A stretch of 64,000 nt of DNA from Halichondria panicea (lineage: Eukaryota > Porifera > Demospongiae > Suberitida > Halichondriidae). Positions 35,286-46,525 of the stretch are shown here, in pieces (the stretch's first letter is position 1; the number at the start of each line of letters is the position of its first letter). The notes below the pieces were generated by a model. That model saw only the letters and a list, made by a program, of their open reading frames with translations, had not been told where the DNA came from and searched no databases. Where the stretch lies: the NCBI RefSeq assembly GCF_963675165.1, contig NC_087377.1, positions 15,186,198-15,250,197 of the forward strand. The letters are read 5' to 3'. A program made the position numbers and the translations under genes.

Positions 35286-35499
35286 TATTAACGTAGAACA
35301 GCACAATAATTAGTGGAGACAGAATCAGAACTGAAGCCATGTGGACTCTAATTAACACCTGAGCTCTGTGGTCAGGAGCGCGCCAATATTAACAATATTC
35401 ATAGTTAGTACGCGGTCAGCAGAATGAATGCTAGATAGGGCTGAAACCCGTCCCCCCATTTTTATGGCCGGGGACGGGCACGCCCATCTACCTTCGAAC

Positions 35500-35804
35500 C
35501 GGATATACGACTCCGAACTCATTGGCATCCACGGCTCTCTCTTGTAGCCCTCTCTCACTCATACAGTCCACACTCGATCGTACGTCTGCACAAGAGTGCA
35601 CGAACTCTGTACAAAGGTGCACGACCCATCGTATTGCACGACCTGCACAACGGTGCACAACTCGACGGCTGCACAAGAGTGCATGTAAGTCTGCACAAAG
35701 GTGCAAAAATTGTTGCCCTGCACAAAGGTGCAAAATTGTTGCCCTGCACAAAGGTGCACGAACGAAACCAAAACATTTAGTATACTTCATTCTTATCTCT
35801 TATA
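35500..35804 (+). repeat. BEL/Pao leader with iterated TGCAC motifs
   Basis: The leader contains about eight irregularly spaced copies of TGCACAA(A/G)(G/A)GTGCA between 35587 and 35760, the last three within a unit of about 27 bp. Each copy is a partial palindrome. No coding function is claimed. Confidence 0.7.
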
Positions 35805-38800
35805 ATGTCTGAGCTCACTACTCTCAAAAGAAGGAGAGGCTCAGTAAAGGCCAGCATCACAAGGTTGACTTCCAAGCTAACAGAGCTCGAAGGCATGGAC
35901 TTTGATCAATCTGTCTCAAGCCAAGCGCAACAGTTACTTAAGAGATTGGAATCACTTGATACTAGCTTCAAGACGCATAACATGGCAATTCTTGACGCTA
36001 TAGAAGAAAGCCAAGTCGAAGCTGAACAAGAGACACTTGATAAACATGACGATGATGTCATGAATATCTCACTCAGACTACAAGCCCTAACTACTCTTAA
36101 CACTGACACTGACACTGTCGAGGCTAGACCTCTCCCTGATCGTACTCTCATTGGTCGCCGTCTGGCGCAGTTGCAAGCGAGACTCTTGTCAGTCACAGAA
36201 GAAGCAAATACACTCTCTGGAGATCCTGCAGAAGTTCACTTAGCCCACACCTACCAAGAAATACTTGCAGACCTCAAGGCAGAACTCGCAGACATCAGGA
36301 AGGAAGCAGTAGTCATTGCCGCCGATTCATCTGATGATCTCAGCACGGCTGTTTGTAATCAAGACAAGGACATTTTCAATCTATCAGTAAAGATCAAAAA
36401 AATCCTTTACAATCCTGGATACACTTTGGAATCGCTCACCACCACGACACCTGAACCGCATGGAGTTAGACTCCCAAGAATTGACATTGCTTCGTTCGAC
36501 GGCGACCTGCTCAATTGGCAAACTTTCTGGGAGCAGTTTAACATTTCTGTCCACAGTCGCAAAAATGTTGCTAATGCGGAAAAGTTGGCTTATCTCCGAC
36601 ACTCTCTGAAGGACGGCCAAGCCAAATCAGTGATTGAAGGACTCTCTCAATCTGGTGATCAATACGCGGAGGCTATTGAATCTCTCAAGGCACGATACGA
36701 CAGGCCACGCTTAATTCACCAAGCTCATGCTCGGAAAATCTACGAAGCTCCAAACCTAAAGGATGGCAGTGTCAAAGAGATCAGACGCCTGCATGACTCT
36801 GTACAACAGCACTTGCGTGCTCTCAAGGCAATGGGTGAAGAACCTTCTGGAGCATTTATAACTTCTATACTGGAACTGAAACTGGACCAAGCCACGATGT
36901 TTGAATGGCAAAGGGCCAGTCAGGACTCTACCAGTGTTCCACACTATCAAAAACTACTTGAGTTTCTCGATCTTAGAGCACAAGCCTCAGAGACGTGTTC
37001 GCTTACTCAAGAAAGGCGTAGCGGACGATTTGAGCACAAGAAACCCTACACCAATCCTCACAAGATTTCAGCTCACACTGGAAACGTTTTTGAATCAGCC
37101 GGAAACTGCGTCACTTGTAAAGTCGAGAAGCACCCACTGTATGCCTGCCCGAAGTTCAAGAGCTTACCCCACGACAAGATGTTGTCAACTGTTCGCTCTA
37201 ACAATCTATGCCTAAACTGTTTTAGGCCCGGACACATGGCCAGGAATTGCCCAAGTCTCCATCGTTGTAAACAATGCCAAAAACCCCATCATACCTTATT
37301 ACACATTGAAACCAAGGTATCTGGTCAAACTCCTTCTGAAACTCCAGAAACTCCAGAAAACGAACACTCATGCACTGCCAGCATCGTTTCGACCAATGCG
37401 CAGACAGGTACAAGTTCAAGGACTCTCATGATGACCTGTCAAGTACTAATTCATGCCCCCGATGGCTCTCAAATCAAGGCTCGTGGTCTACTCGATTCAG
37501 GTTCAACAACCTCGTTTGTATCTCAACGATTGGTACAGTCACTTGGGCTACCAAAGTCGTCAAAGAATCTTCAAATCACTGGAATAGCTGGAATCTCTCA
37601 CAACTCACCGTTGCATTCAATTTCCACATTCCACGTCTCGCCAACGTTTTCACCCGATGAAAGAATACCAGTCACTGCGGTTGTTGTCCCGAGGGTCACT
37701 TGTGATATGCCTGCACAGCCTGTGGGTTTCAATTCAAAATGGAATCATTTATCTGGCCTAGAGCTCTCTGACTCGGAATTTGGATGTCCTGGAAGGATTG
37801 ACATTTTGTTTGGCGTCGATGTCTGTGCATATTCACTATTGCAAGGCCGGCGGCAGGGACCAGCTGACTCGCCAGTAGCATTCGAGACCATCTTCGGCTG
37901 GGTGCTTGCTGGCAAAACGGACAAGCTACAAGTCCTCCACAGTCAAGTATCAACCCATCACGTCACTGTCACTTCTGGAGATGACATTTTGAGACAATTC
38001 TGGGAAATCGAAGAGAGCCCCAAGGCTGCATCCAATCTATCCCCTCAGGAGCGTACAGTCATACGTCATTTTGATGAGACTCACACTTTAAATAAAGATG
38101 GTAGATTTGTTGTGCCTCTCCCCAAGAACCTTGACTCCAAACCCCTTGGAGAATCCAGAATGCAAGCTGTGCGAAGATTCCTCTCTCTTGAACGATCCCT
38201 CCGTGCCAAGAACCAATTCAAAGAGTTTGCCACAGTCATGGAGGAATACATGAAATTAGGACACGCTGAAGTGGTACCAGACACAGACAGTCGAAAATCA
38301 AGCAATTGTGTGTTCTATCTACCAATGCATGCTGTGCACAAAGAACATAGCACCACTACAAAGATTAGGGCCGTTTTTGATGCATCCGCCAAATCTAGTA
38401 CTGGAGTCTCCCTAAATGATACATTGTTAGTTGGACCAACTGTACATCCACCGTTGATTGATGTATTACTACAATTTCGCTTCCATAGAATTGCTCTCAC
38501 GGCCGATGTGAGCAAAATGTACAGAGCGGTCGAGCTAACACAATCTGATCGTGACCTCCACCGATTTGTATGGCGAAGCACACCCACCGACAATTTGACA
38601 GACTACAGAATGACAAGAGTCACGTTTGGTGTGTCTGCTTCATCCTTTGCTGCCAACATGTCCGTTAAGCAGAACGCTCTCAACCATGCTACAGAATACC
38701 CCCAGGCCGCAAGAATTGTTGAAACGTCTTTCTATGTAGACGACTGCCTCTCGGGAGCTGACTCTGCTGAGGAAGCAATTATTCTTCAGCGGCAACTACA

Positions 38801-41319
38801 CAATCTGTTTACCAAGGGAGGATATCTTCTCAGAAAGTGGGACTCGAATGATGCAACGGTATTGGACAGTATATCTTCTGAGCTCAGGGATAGTCAATCA
38901 TCACACTTGCTTCCCACTGACGACGAGTACAAGAAGACCCTTGGTATCGAGTGGAATGCAAGTAAAGATCACTTTCGACTAACTGTGGCCGATCAACCTC
39001 CAATTGAGACTCTAACCAAACAGGGTATAGCCTCTGATGTTGCTAAGACATATGACGTGCTCGGGTGGTTTTCTCCTGCTACCATCAAGATGAAGATCTT
39101 ACTCCAGAAGTTGTGGGAAGAAGGACTCGAATGGGATGATCCAGTTCCTTCAAGTATCAAGGATGTATGGTGCAAGTGGAGATCTGAACTACCTGAACTT
39201 TCCCACAAGTATATCCCTCGCTGCTACTTTGACGTAGCCTCTCACATCTCATCGATCCAACTTCACGGGTTCTCCGATGCCTCAGAATCCGCATATTCTG
39301 CTGTTGTGTACCTGCGTCTAACGAACACATCAAATTCCAATCAAATCTCACTAGTCATGTCTAAAACCAAAGTGGCACCAATCAAGCGTCTGTCGATTCC
39401 ACGGCTTGAATTGTGTGGTGCACACTTACTCTCTCAATTGCTGAGTCATGTGAAGAAGGTATTTGACATTCCCCTTTCCAGCATACATGCCTGGACAGAT
39501 AGCACGGTGGTACTAAATTGGCTGGATGGAAGCCCAAAGCGTTTCAAAACATACGTGGGAAACCGAATCTCTGCAATTCTTGACCTGATTCCGCCAGACA
39601 AGTGGAGACATGTGAGTGGACTAGAGAATCCAGTCGACTGTGCCTCTAGAGGTCTCTATCCCACTGAGTTACTAGACTACGAGCTCTGGTGGAATGGTCC
39701 TGACTGGTTGAAGAAATCTTCCACCGAATGGCCTAAGAAAAATATGATCAAGCCCAATACCCCAGCTGACGAAGAAAAGGAGATTTCATTGCTGGTAGTG
39801 GCAGAGTCTGACCACTTGCCAGTAATCCCTTTGGAACGATTCTCGAATTTTAACCACTTCAAACGTGTCACTTGCTGGATCAATCGTCTTGTGTACAATT
39901 CCAAAAGGAAAAGGAAAGACAGGATCCTGTCTAGCTGTTTGACCACCCTTGAACTCCAGCAAGCGGAGAATTACTGGTACAAATTCGTTCAATTGATTCA
40001 CTTCAAATCCGAGATTGAAAACCTGAGCAGCAACCATCCACTGCACAACTCAAGCTCACTCATCTCTCGAAACCCATTCCTTGATGATAACAAGTTGCTT
40101 CGAGTCGGAGGCAGACAGCAACTATCTCAATCGTCTTATGAATCCAAGCACCCTCTGATTCTGCATGGAAGTCACAAGCTGACACGTGTGATCATATTCA
40201 CAGAGCATATTCGATTGTTGCACGCTGGTCCAACACTGCTTGCCAGCTCTCTGAACAGACGGTATCATATAATTGGTGGATACAAGGTCATTCGCTCTGT
40301 CACAAGGAAATGTGTCACTTGTCGAAAGTATTCAGCCAAGCCCCTACCACAGATGTTGGGACAGCTGCCACCGGAAAGAATCACTCCTGGATCTGTTTTC
40401 GACAAAGTAGGCATCGACTATGCCGGTCCAGTGCTGATCAAGTATGGTTATGTCCGGAAACCAACTATCGTAAAGGCATACATTTGTGTTTTTGTATCGC
40501 TATCGGTAAAGGCAGTTCACTTGGAATTGGTGACCGATCTGACAACGGACGCGTTCATCGCTTGCCTAAGAAGGTTCATCGCTAGACGTGGTCTACCTAC
40601 ACTCATTTGGAGCGACAATGGCACCAACTTTGTTGGCGCATCTAGGCAGCTATCAGATGTATACAAATTCCTTGAAACGCAAGCGAATCACCAAACCATC
40701 AGTGGTCATCTTGCTAGTCAAAATATAGAATGGCGGTATGAAACGTGCTCCACACTTTGGAGGTTTATGGGAAGCTGCAGTAAAGAGTGTCAAGACCCAC
40801 CTGCGCAAGATCTTAGGCGAAGTCAAGATGACGTATGAGGAAATGTCCACAGTCCTGTGCCAGATTGAATCTACCCTCAATAGTCGACCGCTGACACCCC
40901 TGCACAACGATGATGATGGCATTGAGGCTCTCACCCCGGGACACTTCCTCATCAATAGACCACTCAAGGCACTACCTGATGTCTCATCTATAGCTCCTCG
41001 TCCACTCTCACTCTTGAAGCGATGGCAATGTTGTCAATCATTGGTACAGCATTTTTGGAAGAGATTCTCGACAGAATACCTTTCTCATATAGGAAAGTTC
41101 TACAAATGGCAACACCCAACAAGAAACATTCGCATTGGTGACCTTGTGGTCATTAAAGAAGATGCTCCCATACGCAATCGATGGCCATTGGCTAAAGTAT
41201 TGAACGTTCATCCAGGCAAGGATGGTTTAGTGCGAGTGGCTCAGATCAAGACGGCCGATGGAACCTACACTCGTCCCATTACCAAGCTCGCGGTAATACT
41301 ACCGATTGACGAACAATAA
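35805..41319 (+). pseudogene. BEL/Pao gag-pol region
   Basis: Domain order along the region: a coiled-coil-like N-terminus, a gag-type block (FDGDLLNWQTFWEQF), a CCHC knuckle (CLNCFRPGHMARNC), an aspartic protease (LLDSGSTTSFVS), reverse transcriptase (YVDDCLSGAD), an RNase H-type region, integrase with its zinc-binding HxxH/CxxC part and a DYAGP core, and a C-terminal domain (HFLINRPLKALPD). This order is typical of BEL/Pao. The region looks nearly whole, with about one break, and is treated as a fossil. Confidence 0.88.
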
Positions 41320-41374
41320 GTAATTGTTGAACAATGGCAATGTACCTAAGACCATCCGGTCTTGGCCGGCGGTA

Positions 41375-41716
41375 TGTTGATGTGTACAAGCTAGGTGTTT
41401 AATTACTTAATGTTATGCAATATTTACTAGGTTCATAGTTTAATGAGTTTGTGGTAAATGTGTTGTTTTGTTCAATTTTCTTTGTTGTGCGCAGGGCCCC
41501 TTGCTCTGGCCCTGCCCCCTTGTTTTTGTATTTGCCATCACCCACTATCTTCCTCAGTTGTTGTTGTTATTTGTCTAAACTCACTAAGAATTGTTGCAAA
41601 GGGTCAAGTCAACTTGTACTCTAGGATAAGTAGGAGCCTGTCTCCCAACAATAGCTAACTCTCAAACTAAACTAGCCTGTCTAGTTCTTAGTCTAGATAC
41701 AAGAAAGAGCTCAACA
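41375..41716 (+). repeat. 3' LTR of the BEL/Pao element
   Basis: Direct repeat of 29527-29867, followed by the AATTA target duplication. Confidence 0.92.
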
Positions 41717-42720
41717 AATTAGTTTGTGCTCTTTGTTTCAATTAATACATACGTTATTTAAGCCAGATGTTTAAGCCAACCAAATTTTACGTGTCTATGA
41801 CGTGTCTGCTTCTACCTGGATCAGTTGCCTGTGAGGGTGAGCAGTACTTAATACTATCACACTCAGCTATAGCAGCAGTAATAAGGGGAAGGGAAAGGTC
41901 GTCAGAACAACTAGAAGCAAGCGCATTTTGTGCATGCGCATGACTTTTGTACAGACGTGTTTTGCAACACTGCATGCTATAAATGGCTAATGCCCTCTTG
42001 CCATGTAAGAATCATAGGTACCATAACTGTTCCAATAGTGCTAACATTTTTTGCAAACGTGCAGTATAGAAAGTATTCACATGCAGACATCCACAGCTGG
42101 TGACTATTATATTGGCAGTGCTGTCCACTGTACTCTGGACTTTGTTTCTGATGCTGACGTTTTACTTGTATATCGACAACATGGCGTTCCCAATATCTGC
42201 AGAAGAGGGGGTGAGGATTTCAGAGCCTATGGGATTTTCTAAGTACATAATACTATAGGGATAACTTATCAAGCTTCACTCTTTAGATATAGCCGTACTC
42301 TTTTCCATTGAAAAAAACTAGAAATTTCTAGGTAGATACATACATTGAATCATGCATGAAACTGTTATATAACATGCATTGTCCTATAGCTCTATAATTC
42401 CTATAGCAATTTGAAAACATTGGCAAGGAAAATAACAATACATTTCGGGAATTAGTATACGTGCATGTGAATGATACTGCATTCTTCAGCTCTATTATAT
42501 GCCTCGTGCATGGCATGCATGCGCTATATATACTTCACTTGTGTTAGTATAGCCTATAAAAGAATGAGAAATTGTATTAGCTAGTTGCCAAAGCTACTGC
42601 ATGTACATCCAATGACCATCCAAGCATTGACTTCTGGTATCTAGATCACTATTCTATAATACTCATGCACAGTTGCAAAGAAGAATTATATCTCGGTAGC
42701 TATAGCTATATATACACTCT
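41717..42720. repeat. Remainder of GT32 tandem unit 3
   Basis: Matches 23290-24600 of unit 2 but lacks the hairpin MITE at 23368-23496 and part of the later sequence. It contains the degraded GT32 start at 42030-42200 and the dispersed repeat also seen at 9573-9830. Confidence 0.7.
42030..42200 (+). pseudogene. GT32 start fragment, degraded
   Basis: Parallels the fragment at 23740-23935 and shows CCACTGTACTCTGGACTTTG and GACAACATGGCGTTCC. No full gene follows. Confidence 0.7.
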
Positions 42721-42734
42721 AAAAACAGCGGTGT

Positions 42735-43055
42735 GCAATGCACACCAAATATCTGGCACACTACACAATTTGGTGTGACGTGCACACCTTTGGTAGGGTG
42801 TGCCAACTTTTTGGTGTGCTACACACACCAACGTCGAATTAGGTGTGTGATTTTGGTGTGGTAATTAAAAAATGGTGTGACTTTGGTGTGCTAAAAAAAT
42901 GGTGTGTGGGGATACACACCAACTGACAAAATGTGTGTCAATTTGGTGTGCTGGATTCACACCACTTAAATGGTGTGTGAAATATCGGTGTGCCCCACTG
43001 AAATGGTGTGTCGAATATTGGTGTGTGCCCCACCAGTGAAAATGGTGTGTCCCAG
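42735..43055. repeat. TGGTGTG-rich cryptic repeat
   Basis: About twenty TGGTGTG or complementary CACACCA motifs at irregular spacing in 320 bp. No common unit length. Reading frames across it are products of the repeat. Confidence 0.7.
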
Positions 43056-43319
43056 CTGTACCATAATTGCAATGTGCATTTATCCATGTTTTTGGCGAGT
43101 ACGAGAGTGTCAAATTTTCTGTCATTTATCATTTTCGGTCATACACACATTTTGCAATAAATACTGTTTTGTATAAGTTTAAGCATACATAATAGAGTTG
43201 TTATAATTATCTACATCCGAGTTCACCAACATCCATTTCACGTTAGTTTCCAGAACCACCGCATGTAGGGACATAGGATGATAAACATTTGTTGTTACAA
43301 CCCAACGTATAGCTATATA

Positions 43320-43790
43320 AGTACATAACACACACACACACCCAGCGACGAAGTCGACCGACCAAGGCCAGTGTAACTGACAACGGGGGACACAGACACA
43401 GACACAGACACACGGCCAGACAACAGGGTACACACTAGCTACAGACACACATAAACTTATCTTGCATAGTCAGTGTCTTGAATTCGACGATCGAGCACCT
43501 GAAGATATGTACAATTATATACAGTACATTTGTATACCTGTACACACATTGTACGTGCTGATACACATACATTTTTAATACACACATCTGGTACCCCAGT
43601 GACGAAGTCGACCGACCAAGGCCAGTGTAACTGACAACAGGGGTACACAGACACACCCCAGCGACGAAGTCGAGCGGCCTAGGCCAGTGTAACTGACAAC
43701 GGGGGACACAAACACGGACATACAGACACACACACATCACAGCCAGACAACAGGGTACACACTACAGACAGACAGACACACATAAACTAT
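43320..43790. repeat. CA-rich region with three copies of a roughly 57-bp unit
   Basis: The unit starting near CCAGCGACGAAGTCGA and running through GGCCAGTGTAACTGACAAC occurs at about 43342, 43596 and 43659. A flanking block (GCCAGACAACAGGGTACACA) occurs at about 43425 and 43742. The region is embedded in (CA)n-like sequence. Confidence 0.7.
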
Positions 43791-43894
43791 ATTCTGTATT
43801 GGAGTTTAGATGTACATAAACATTAAGCCATTGATTCTCAACTCAACCTCCTATTACTGTTGTGCTGGCTTGACTCCACTGCTCAGAATAGACT

Positions 43895-44040
43895 TCTCTA
43901 GGGGGGCCCTATAATCACTAAGGGGGGCGTATACCGCTAGTGCAATGGGGCCCCCCCCTTACACCCCAAATCGCTAGCGTTTTAGGGCCGGGGGCCCCAA
44001 AATAAGGGGGGGGCCTTATATCGCTTCTACACCGGTAATT
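43895..44040. repeat. G-run/C-run cluster
   Basis: Six or more runs of six to eight G or C lie within 145 bp, with partial inverted pairing around CGCTAG. It could form quadruplex or hairpin structure. Confidence 0.5.
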
Positions 44041-45500
44041 GCCCGCACAAGGTCCGCCCAAGGTGTATTACCCATGAATATCATTATGATGCTATAAAAC
44101 GCTGACTCAGCTAGACAAGTTGCACATTAGAACTTGACCAGGGTGTTCTTTCAGATAACGAACGGCTGGTCTCAAGGCTAAGAGTGAGCAGAGAGCTGCA
44201 AGGCTCTGCTGACTTGCAGCCATTAATTTTAGACTTGAACTTTTGGCATCGATCGTTTTTAACAACAATCATGCATGGTTAGTCATTACCCACTATTCGG
44301 TTGATTGCATGCAGCAAAATTAAAGATGTCCCATGATAATTATAACCAATGTGTGTATAATAGCTAGCTATTAGTAGTTTTATGTTATGTAGCTTTGGCA
44401 CCTCCACCGAGGCATCAGCACCCGCTTTCATTTATACATATACGATTGACAGCTTGCCCCAATATGGCATGGCTGGTCTTTGTTCTTTAGTGCTGTCTCT
44501 TGCACCTCCACACGGCCCCCACACCCACACAGCACTATCTATAACTCCCACACAATACTAATTAACCACCCCCCACACTGACAGCACTATCTATAACTCC
44601 CACGTCACACAACACTAACTAACCCACCCCGCCCCCCACGCACACACAGGAGTCGTACTGTTACGCGAGGTGTTAACAGAGGGGCTAGAGTGGACCTCAT
44701 GGGAGCCATGGAGAAACAAGTCAGTAGGTGTGAGGACCAATCGAACCGATACTCAAAACATTCTTCAAAGAACAAAAACTATAATCATCAGAATTTGTCC
44801 CCACCATTAATTTTACTGTTGTACGTGTTAATTGGTTCTTCTACAATAATAGAAATTGTAATAGTACTCAGTATACTCTAATGCTGTACATGTATAGTCT
44901 GAGTGAAAGTGCACATGGATCAAAATCTGCAACGTATAATAAAAGTACTTTATACGTCTACTAAAAAAGTCAGATGATCATAACTAATTAACCAACCAAG
45001 TTCAATATTACGTATACACGTACAGATTGACTAAGTCTTGATAATTATAGTCTAATTTAATCTATACAACGATAATCATACAAAAACAAATTTTAAAACT
45101 TCTGTTTGATGTGTTTGTGCAGTGTATATAAAATCTTTACTTGCTGTCACACTTCGGTCTTCATACACTAAGGTCTAGATCAGGCAGTAGCTGCAAAAAA
45201 CAACTCAATTTGAATTTTTACTCCCAAGCAGGGCATATTCACAGTGACTGTAAAAGCCATTTAAAAAATCATTATCCTCGAGACAGAACCGCAAATTAGT
45301 CATTAGATTTGAGGTAGGGACCGCTTTTTAGCCGCGGCTATTTTCTGAAATGCGGCCACCTCGCAATTCCGGCCAAGCTGCACTGTCCTAAAAGTGGCTG
45401 GATTAATGAAAGTCTATACTGTGTACTGTAAATTAATTGCGATTTGCCTCGTATATAATTATACGGTAAATGTCAATACGATACGGTAAGTTGTCGAAGC
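44041..45500. other. Non-coding interval
   Basis: A TATAAAA box-like site lies at about 44095. A C-rich stretch near 44480-44650 repeats CAGCACTATCTATAACTCCC. No gene could be supported. Confidence 0.4.
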
Positions 45501-45507
45501 ACGTTAA

Positions 45508-45688
45508 GTAAGGTGACATATTTTCGCGGGTATTAATTTGTGTGTACTCGCAGATAATTGGAAAATGCAATGAATCTCATTAAAACCACTTGTGAGTAAT
45601 TAGAAACGCACAATTTGATAATATCAGCAAAATGAGCTAAACAGCGAAATCGCAGACGAATCTACCTGTGAAAATATGTCACCTTAAA
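45508..45688. mobile_element. MITE with AAGGTGACATATTTTCG ends
   Basis: The inverted ends AAGGTGACATATTTTCGC and GTGAAAATATGTCACCTT enclose about 180 bp of non-coding sequence. Target duplication unclear. Confidence 0.6.
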
Positions 45689-45748
45689 GTATTATTGTTT
45701 TACGAATGTAGCCATTAGCTATTTCAGTGAGTATTGCTAACCTAAACA

Positions 45749-46425
45749 CAGGGTGTCATACGAGGGGGGGGAAGGGGGATACCCCCCCAGCTCCAATTCC
45801 CCCCCCCTTTTTTTGCATTCAGGTACTAGTTGTATGACTGAGTGTCCATAGCTGGCAATTTGTTATAGTTGTGACACATGCACGAGTGCCACATGGGATA
45901 TATTGGCTCAGTAGTGACTTAGGCCCGAGGGCCGCAGGCCTCGAGGGCAAAGGCACTACTGAGCCAATATGTCCAATGTGCGCACGAGTGAGCTGTGTAA
46001 CAACTGATTTGTTGCATTCCTTGTGCATTCCTTTCCGTGTTCACATCACTCGTTTTATAGGACAACTAGTTTCAACTACTTGTGGTGGCTGTGGAATGCA
46101 CCCAGACGCATGAAAAACGTTTTTTGCCTAGTACCACTGAATCTGTTGACAGTGTTATACTATAAAAGGGACCGTTTCAGGTTACTGGGTGGAGGGTGGG
46201 CTTTAGGTAACTTCAGCCATACTATGCCAGTATCTAGATAGTGGCACAGTTCGAGGCTTGACCTGTGCCATATGGCAGATATTGGCACAGTGTTTCCTTT
46301 GATCTGCCCACTCAAAATGCAACAATACATACTATAACAGGGTATTGAAATAACAGATGACCTTTTTTTTAGCAAAATGTTCTCTTATTTCCCCCTTCTA
46401 CTTCAAAATCCTGTATGACACCCTG
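45749..46425. mobile_element. hAT-like MITE, CAGGGTGTCATAC ends, copy 1
   Basis: The inverted ends CAGGGTGTCATAC and GTATGACACCCTG enclose 677 bp. It holds a palindromic block (GGCTCAGTAGTG ... CACTACTGAGCC, about 45900-45970). Terminal parts match copy 2 at 46845-47048. Confidence 0.7.
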
Positions 46426-46525
46426 CTAAATAAACCAGCGAAAATATCGTGCATATATATATAACCAATACGGCAACCAATTAATGTAGCCAATTTTACT
46501 GTGACAATCTTTTACGCATACTAAC

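Larger units (their letters stand above)
29886..35490. mobile_element. Full-length helicase/DUF6589-type DNA transposon (copy 3, Academ-H-like)
   Basis: The 5.6-kb element begins TAGATGGGCGTGCCCG and ends in the complement. The terminal repeats match for about 70 bp with one mismatch. An exact 9-bp duplication CCTTCGAAC lies at 29877-29885 and 35491-35499. Two convergent genes occupy it: helicase 30077-31760 (plus) and DUF6589-type gene 35285-31848 (minus). It belongs to a different subfamily from copy 2: the gene order is the same and the proteins are clearly related, but the terminal repeats differ beyond TAG(A/T)TGGGCG. It entered the leader of the BEL/Pao element and is therefore younger. 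Confidence 0.92.
29527..41716 (+). mobile_element. BEL/Pao LTR retroelement, young, split by a DNA transposon
   Basis: Two near-identical LTRs of about 341 bp (29527-29867 and 41375-41716) start TGTTGATG and end CAACA. A 5-bp duplication AATTA flanks the whole. The empty site survives in the paralogous unit near 23.29 kb. A primer-binding region follows the 5' LTR, then a repeat-rich leader and one gag-pol region. The helicase/DUF6589-type transposon 29886-35490 sits in the leader. The near-identity of the LTRs suggests a recent insertion. It looks nearly whole apart from that insertion, with about one further break in the coding region. Confidence 0.92.

Noticed and set aside
35488-35812. 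Overlapping frames in the BEL/Pao leader
   Set aside because: They follow the TGCAC repeats on both strands and have no family.
42865-43176. Frames rich in His-Thr-Phe or Val-Cys
   Set aside because: Produced by the TGGTGTG repeat tract.
43179-43740. Several minus-strand frames rich in Val and Cys
   Set aside because: They are translations of the CA-rich repeat.
44690-44881. 63-codon frame with a hydrophobic C-terminus
   Set aside because: No homology, splice context or conserved start that I can recognise; probably chance.
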